The notes below the pieces were generated by a model that was not told the origin of the DNA, searched no databases, and saw nothing but the letters and a program-made list of their open reading frames with translations. 64,000 nt of DNA from Acholoe squamosa (Eukaryota > Annelida > Polychaeta > Phyllodocida > Polynoidae): positions 4,340,001-4,404,000 of the forward strand of contig OX439050.1 in assembly GCA_949317995.1 (NCBI GenBank), read 5' to 3'. Below are positions 58,601 through 64,000 of the stretch, one piece after another. A program made the position numbers and the translations under genes. Each line of letters begins with the position of its first letter. Position 1 is the stretch's first letter.

Positions 58601-60559
58601 TTATACCCTGGAGGAGGGGGAGGGGACAGGTAGCTAACATGTTTAGTACACAGGTCGTGTATGTCTCATTGTTACACCCTGGAGGAAGGGGAGGGGGACA
58701 GGTAGTCTACATGTACAGTGTATATAATACACAGGTCGTGTATGTATCATTGTTATACCCTGGAGGAGGGGGAGGGGGACAGGTAGCTAACATGTATAGT
58801 ACACAGGTTGTGTATGTCTCATTGTTACACCCTGGAGGAAGGGGAGGGAGACAGGTAGTCTACATGTACAGTGTATATAGTACATAGGTCGTGTATGTAT
58901 TATTATTATTATACCCTGGAGGAGGGGGAGGGGGACAGATAGCTAACATGTTTAGTACACAGGTCGTGTATGTCTCATTGCTACACCCTGGAGGAAGGGG
59001 AGGGGGACAGGTAGTCTACATGTACAGTGTATATAGTACACAGGTCGTGTATGTATCATTATTATACCCTGGAGGGGGGGGGAGGGGGACAGGTAGCTAA
59101 CATGTTTAGTACACAGGTCGTGTATGTCTCATTGTTACACCCTGGAGGAAGGGGAGGGGGGCAGGTAGTCTACATGTACAGTGTATATAGTACACAGGTC
59201 GTGTATGTATCATTATTATACCCTGGAGGAGGGGGAGGGGGACAGGTAGCTCCAGAACTCCTAAAGTAGACCATACACTTAACCGTGACTAGGGTACATT
59301 GGAGGAGGTGTAAATGTCATATAGAATATTGTAACCTTATAAGGGATATTATCATAGGTATGATGTATGAATGTAGTCCTATACAATTACTCACCAAGGA
59401 TGGATTAGAATTCATTGTAATAGGATTTTGCTATAGGGTAACTAATCTCTGACTCGAAAGCTGGGTATGTTGGTACCTTAAGACAATCACCCTAGGTTAA
59501 CTTCTATCCGATGATATGTGACTACCAGTTGGTTTTGCATAATTACCTACAATATGAATACCCTACACTTGACACAACAAATCTAATTATTGTAACAATA
59601 ACCAAGAATAAGGAGGATGGTACCAACATGGTTAGTGGTCAAGTCAAGGGTAAGTAACCCTACATATTTTACATACCAGAGGGGACCTAATTTGTATTCC
59701 TAGACATGGGTGGTACCCCATCAAACGAGACCCATAGCGGCATCAGAAATAAGATAAGAACTGTATTTACAATAGTTCATATTTCAAACACCAGATGGAA
59801 GCACCTCATAGTAAAACCAGAGCTCATCCCCTCCAATAAGTTCAACACTGTCCAATAAACGACGAATAGATGTCTAGCAAAATGACAATGGCTCTCTGGT
59901 CATGTTTAGTAAATGACCCTGGCTCTCAGGATATGTAGGGATTTAAAAGTATTGCTAGGTGGATTTAAATTCTCCATCATACCCTATGGCCGTCATGATG
60001 TATCAATACAACCTTCTTGGTGAGTAACACTCCAGAACATATGTATCATCATACACAGATGTGATGATCCATCAGAAAATTGTTAGAGTGCATCATAAAG
60101 GTCAATGATCAATTGAATGGTATGATACTCGCTCCCAAAGTAGAGGGTCAGTGTCATTCTAAACGGGACTCACCAGTACTTTGTTGGTGCACCATCCCAG
60201 TCAAAAGGACTTTATGATCACTGATCATCACATATTCAACATAAAAACGTTTATGTCAAGTGATTTGGTATGATATTCAAATGATGTAACCCTTATTGAT
60301 CATGATACGATACATCAACCAGGTATTAGTATATATATACCCCTACACCTCAGGTCTAACATGGTTCTCCAATGTATTCAACTCACCAGTACTTAGTCTG
60401 TGTATTGAACATACTCTATTGAATACAATACTGGAGAATTTACACCACACTCAGATGCTCCCCCTACCCCCTAGATAGGACGGATTCTCTGTACCAGAGA
60501 CTATTAAGGGTCTGATTATCAAGGATTCATGCCAACAAAAAATCTATTCTACTTACCAT
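55670..60559 (-). CDS. Spliced gene for a PC4-like ssDNA-binding protein
   Basis: Coding exons 60559-60557 (ATG alone, before GTAAGT), 56833-56763, 56588-56478 and 56264-55670 join in phase and encode 259 residues. The ~175-nt leader from the TATA box contains no other ATG. After a short Gln/Arg/Ser N-terminus and VESFSEADIALFLDAEW, residues ~60-120 read like a PC4/p15 domain. The segments are SPRYKRVVTTSIFYGEPRVN, LIKIKEV, KIRFQKGSGISLNQSALVQL and LLRNAHVLYRDF. The family order is basic strand, F.G.P.V.IR, ..GK..P.KKGISL, Q...L. PC4 binds single-stranded DNA and modulates transcription and replication. The C-terminal half is Pro/Glu-rich and low complexity. The exons look more GC-rich than flanking Polinton genes, which hints at separate origin. 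A short upstream exon between 57 and 60 kb could have been missed. Confidence 0.68.
57877..58363. repeat. Tandem duplication, ~243-bp unit, two copies
   Basis: GTTCATTTGGTGAAAAA begins at 57877 and 58120. The copies are ~97% alike and include GCATGCATGGCTGTATATGC and CACGGTCGCATATGCACGG. High identity means a recent duplication. Confidence 0.92.
58430..59255. repeat. Minisatellite, alternating ~70- and ~82-bp units
   Basis: Eleven copies of ACCCTGGAGGA(A/G)GGGGAGGG followed by GACAGGTAGTCTACATGTAC or GACAGGTAGCTAACATGT, then ACACAGGTCGTGTATGT. The two unit types alternate, so the true repeat is a ~152-bp dimer. Confidence 0.92.
59256..60556. other. Non-coding, nothing recognised
   Basis: AT-rich intronic sequence with scattered ATGATG/CATCAT words. 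No gene or clear repeat border. Confidence 0.5.
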
Positions 60560-60759
60560 GCAGTTGAAACCGTTGGCAGGTGTGGTAGAGATGTATTCTA
60601 ATCGGTGTTGCAAATGGTGATGTCAATATACGATATAGATGACTGAGTCCAAGGAGACTGGTGTCAGATAGTGCAGCTGGAGATGGTCTTGATAAGACGA
60701 TGACACACGGTGTGTGGCAGAGAGATCGGAGGATAGGTGTGGTGAGGGAATGCACGTCC

Positions 60760-60766
60760 TTTTATA
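60760..60766 (-). promoter_or_regulatory. TATA box of the PC4-like gene
   Basis: GATATAAAAGGACG on the minus strand. A start ~30 bp downstream (about 60735) gives an ATG-free leader that ends CAACTGCATG|GTAAGT, so the first ATG abuts the splice donor. Confidence 0.65.
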
Positions 60767-62812
60767 TCACACCCATCAGGGGGTCGCCAGTTAAACCTAT
60801 AACCCTTTACTATGAGCTGTGTGGTGTATGCTCACCCCCTCTCTATATCTATCTACCTATCTATGGCTATCTATATAACTATCTATCTATCTATCTATCC
60901 ATCTGTCTGCTCCTTCTTTTCATATATGTATACATATTAGACATATTATTTATATGTATATAAAACACACTTTAATAAACAAGTTCATAATGTTGAATAC
61001 TATCATTAGAGGGCTAATCTCTCGGTGGAATGCTTCATGCTCTAACCCTCTACCACCACCACCACCACCTGTGTGATTTGCGTTGTCTCTAGCAGTCCAT
61101 CTATCTATCTATCTATCTATCTATCTATATATCTAATATCTACTATCTTTCCACCTATTTATCTATCCACCCATATGCATGTATGCATACCCTACGTCTA
61201 CATCACACATGGATAACTCTTTGATAAAATGAGTTCATAGTACCGAATAATGATCTTAGAGGGTTAATCTGTAGATAGATTGTTTGGTACTTTAACCATC
61301 TACACCTAGGTCTTGCGTGTACTCTCCCTCCTGTTTCTAAACTATATTTGTCTTTCCATCTCTCTGCCCTCTATCCCTTTTCTATATCAATGGCTTTCTG
61401 TCTAACTATCAATGATACACATACTAGTGTAAATCAAAAATCAAATTAAAATGAAATCATGGTACTGAATCATACCCTTGAAGGTTTAATCTGTGCGGCT
61501 GAACACAACTATTGGTAACATGACAACACAGTTAGACTGTTAACCCTTTATTGAGGATATTACATCAGGAAGTCTAGAGAACTAATTATAATTGTATGGT
61601 ATAAAATGAAAGACCCTCCATTCATCCATACATCCATCCACCCATCCATCCGTGTGTTCATTCATACATCCATTCATACTTGCGTCTATTAAGCCATCTA
61701 TCCAACTTTGAAGCTACACCCCACACACATTAGTACGACCCCACACCTGGTGTCAGAAAGGGCCATGTTTCTATGATGTAACATATACCCTGATTAACCC
61801 TTTATAGGTTTGTTCTAAGCTATTCATCATTAACGAAAATTATACATAGATAGATGGTTGCTATTATAACTGTATTATTGGAACATTAGTCACCCCAACC
61901 CTATTATGCTAGTATAATACGTGAATGTAGTTTGTTACAACTGTATTCATATATCATAAGGATCAGTAGGGTAATGGGATAGGATTAGGGTAACATTAGT
62001 AACCCTTAAAGGTTGATACAGCTTACTATGCATGATGTTTGTTAACACCTGAAAGATGATAGTGTAGTGGAAATTGTTTGATGGTATAATGAATAATAAA
62101 TGGATGGGTTCTACAGAACAACTGACTGCATTATATATATGCTACATTAATGGTGGGTCTATAGTCATTAGGGGATAGGTGTCATATCATCAACATATAA
62201 TGACAGTTATTAGTCATGAAGAATACTTAAATAACCATCCTGTGCAGGGTTAAGTCGTTTGGTCATCTTAGCTCTCTCTAGACTGGTGTATTGAGGTAGG
62301 GATGTGCACCTTTTATTTACCAACACTTTATTTGAGCATCAGTCCAGTTCTTCATAGTGTATATGTATCAACCTTAAAGGATCGATATTATGCTGCAATC
62401 AAGTCCTAATTAGTAGTCCCACTAATACTTCATAGTACTTTATTGGTGCATAATGACATCCGTTGTGTATGATGTACCCCTACATTTATGGCCTTTAAAG
62501 GGCTAAGACATGTATGTACATCCTATCCATACGTTCATGTAGGTATAGGATTGATAAAATCCTTCTGTAAGCCCTCCCTCCCTCCTTGTGTATTAAGAAT
62601 TGGTAATACTGTGATACATTACACATTACAACTCTCAATGGTTTTTATTGAATATTTCAGCCAAATGTCGACGTAATGTACCTTACATAATGCTTATATC
62701 ATTGTGTACTGATAAAGCAACCATTGAATTCTACGCCCCTTTCTGATAATACACCAGTATATAACGATATGAGATTGAGATATTCCAACACATAGACTCA
62801 GTAGTGGGTTCA
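60767..62812. other. Non-coding spacer with (ATCT)n runs and degenerate repeats
   Basis: TATC/ATCT microsatellites at about 60840-60905 and 61098-61140, and a CCATCCATCC run near 61620-61665. Three diverged copies of a GAGTTCATAGTACCGAAT / AGAGGGTTAATCT module lie at about 60975, 61219 and 61448. No coding frame is supported. Confidence 0.6.
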
Positions 62813-62818
62813 TATAAA
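62813..62818 (+). promoter_or_regulatory. TATA box of the glycoprotein gene
   Basis: CATATAAAGG lies 37 bp before the ATG at 62850. A canonical start ~30 bp downstream leaves a leader of only a few bases. Confidence 0.6.
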
Positions 62819-62849
62819 GGTGAACACAGAGAGAGCGAGGAAAGGAATC

Positions 62850-63590
62850 ATGGAAAAGGGGAGTGTGTTTTATACCCTATTTATTATATACATGCTATCT
62901 GGAACATGTATTGCACAAACCTCTTGCGGGGTGCCAAAGCTATGCTTATGTGTTGATGCTAGAGTGGTTTGTATAGGCTCAAAGGTCTATTTATTCCCTA
63001 GATTCTCTGAACCTTTGAGAAAGTCAGCACGCATTGTATCTATTGATTCTACATCAATCAGATATCTGACAAACTTTAACCTACAGGATTGGGAAAATCT
63101 GAAATATTTATTCATAATTGGAAATGACGAGCTGGTTAACTGTCAAGCTGTCATATCTGATATAATATCACAAGCCAAGAATAGAGGTATATCAGTAGTT
63201 GCTTCTTGTGGAGATACTACTACAACACCTCTATATACACCGACAACTAATACCGACCCAACAATGGTATCGGTATCAGAACCTCAGGAACCATCAAGTG
63301 TCTCAGAATCAATTCAACCTGGAAGTTATGCGACTACAGCTATCATAGGGGTTAATACATATACTGATTCATCTATGTATACATCTGTAACATCGATGAA
63401 AAATACCTCCATAAAAAACCCTGGAGGGTTGATAATAAAAGTGGTTTTAGGTGTGCTAGGTATTTTATGTTTAATTGTTTTTTCGGTTCTTATCACCCAT
63501 GTCTGTATAAAAAGAAAGGGGGTATCAAAATGTGAAAAAATGCATGCCTCTCCGATATATCTACCCACTGTTCACTCTTCAAAAGTGTAA
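62850..63590 (+). CDS. Type I membrane glycoprotein with LRR-cap-like ectodomain
   Basis: 246 residues from the first real ATG (upstream frame offers only GTG). A signal peptide (FYTLFIIYMLSGTCIAQ) is followed by a Cys-rich stretch, SCGVPKLCLCVDARVVCIG, then LFPRF. That resembles an LRR N-terminal cap, with one repeat-like turn (WENLKYLFIIGNDELVNC) and a closing VVASC. Residues ~120-185 are a Thr/Ser/Pro stalk likely to be O-glycosylated. A single transmembrane helix (VVLGVLGILCLIVFSVLI, ~198-215) and a short basic tail (IKRKG) end it. It would sit at the cell or particle surface. No fusion peptide or heptad repeats are seen. Whether it belongs to the Polinton or the host cannot be decided from this window. 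Confidence 0.72.
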   Translation: MEKGSVFYTLFIIYMLSGTCIAQTSCGVPKLCLCVDARVVCIGSKVYLFPRFSEPLRKSARIVSIDSTSIRYLTNFNLQDWENLKYLFIIGNDELVNCQAVISDIISQAKNRGISVVASCGDTTTTPLYTPTTNTDPTMVSVSEPQEPSSVSESIQPGSYATTAIIGVNTYTDSSMYTSVTSMKNTSIKNPGGLIIKVVLGVLGILCLIVFSVLITHVCIKRKGVSKCEKMHASPIYLPTVHSSKV

Positions 63591-63592
63591 CT

Positions 63593-64000
63593 GATATATT
63601 CTCATATGTAATATACTGATTGTAATTATAGTCAAATAATCAACAAATGAATCATTGAATGAATCATCCTACGTTCCAATACAACATATATGTAAATTGA
63701 GAGATATCTAACCATAGTATGTACATTGACTAATGTAATCCTTGTAATGAGTCTGATTCTAGAAATGGATTTATGAACCTCTAGTGCCGATGAAGAAGAG
63801 CACCATAGCTGTCATGATACACAAATGAAGGGTTGGGAAGTAGAGTCAAACAAACGTCTTTAGGGGTATCCTGCTAGGCCTTCAGGGATATTTAAGTTCT
63901 GTAGGGTGAGACAATAAATAGGTATATATTTTGAATAACAAAACTTTAAAGGGTTAAGAACGTGCTAATACCTACACAAAACCATAAAGTACACTTGGTA
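63593..64000. other. Non-coding, no terminal repeat identified
   Basis: AT-rich, with no gene. Compared by eye on the opposite strand with 42470-43640, it shows no match that would mark a right terminal repeat. Confidence 0.5.

Larger units (their letters stand above)
56835..60556 (-). other. ~3.7-kb first intron filled with repeats
   Basis: Bounded by CATG|GTAAGT at 60557/60556 and TTAATTACAG before 56833. It contains a 243-bp tandem duplication and a minisatellite, and no convincing gene on either strand. Confidence 0.55.
43396..63590. mobile_element. Polinton/Maverick element (right end not found)
   Basis: The gene set is diagnostic: A32-like packaging ATPase, chromodomain retroviral-type integrase, penton-like minor capsid, double-jelly-roll major capsid and protein-primed DNA polymerase B. 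They lie as two converging blocks between 43640 and 55217. Rightward are a PC4-like spliced gene and a membrane glycoprotein gene whose membership is inferred from position only. No cysteine protease and no pair of long terminal repeats was found. The left limit is the end of the 50-bp array; the right limit is simply the last gene. Confidence 0.85.

Noticed and set aside
58639..59269. Chain of open frames with VYVSLLHPGGRGGGQ repeats
   Set aside because: They are translations of the minisatellite and switch frame with unit length.

Overview
This window is animal nuclear DNA, probably from a marine invertebrate. The evidence is spliceosomal introns with GT-AG (and one GC-AG) borders, AATAAA poly(A) signals, tRNA-derived SINEs, many MITEs and minisatellites, and four classes of eukaryotic mobile element. 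I cannot name the species. Nearly everything with coding potential is a mobile element or looks derived from one.

Region by region. (1) 0.9-10.2 kb, + strand: the 3' part of a many-exon gene encoding a DDE transposase-like protein. Fourteen exons splice in phase, and the 5' end lies outside the window or is unrecognised. (2) 14.6-17.6 kb, - strand: a convergent four-exon gene with an N-terminal Cys-rich (CXC-like) region, Lys-rich repeats and a C-terminal P2X7-type zinc-binding 'ballast'-like domain. The two genes point at each other with opposed poly(A) signals near 12.9 kb. (3) 18-22 kb: non-coding, with a 434-bp tRNA-SINE flanked by a 13-bp target duplication and several minisatellites. 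(4) 22.2-27.75 kb: a pogo/Tigger-like DNA transposon whose two-exon transposase carries a Pro/Ala repeat array and a C-terminal PHD finger, followed by a related MITE. (5) 27.99-35.95 kb: a second, 8-kb pogo-like element with TA target duplication, 1-mismatch terminal repeats, a three-exon transposase and many subterminal copies of a 12-bp motif. (6) 37.1-41.6 kb: a non-LTR retrotransposon with an apparently intact APE-RT ORF2. Its upstream ORF encodes a NADAR (YbiA-like) domain. (7) 43-63.6 kb: a Polinton/Maverick.

The Polinton has a + strand block: packaging ATPase, two small proteins, chromodomain integrase, minor capsid (penton-like), two small basic or Thr-rich proteins and the double-jelly-roll major capsid. 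It converges on a - strand block of protein-primed family B DNA polymerase, preceded by an F-box-like protein. Rightward of these lies unusual material: a spliced, TATA-driven gene for a PC4-like single-strand-nucleic-acid-binding protein with a ~3.7-kb minisatellite-filled intron, and a + strand gene for a type I membrane glycoprotein. The usual Polinton cysteine protease and the right terminal repeat are not visible, so the element probably continues past 64000 or is decayed or rearranged.

The most interesting signals are the NADAR-bearing LINE, the spliced PC4-like gene and membrane glycoprotein associated with the Polinton, and the chromatin-reader-type additions (PHD, Tudor-like, chromodomain) on three different transposases or integrases. 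All domain names come from reading motifs by eye; no database search was run.
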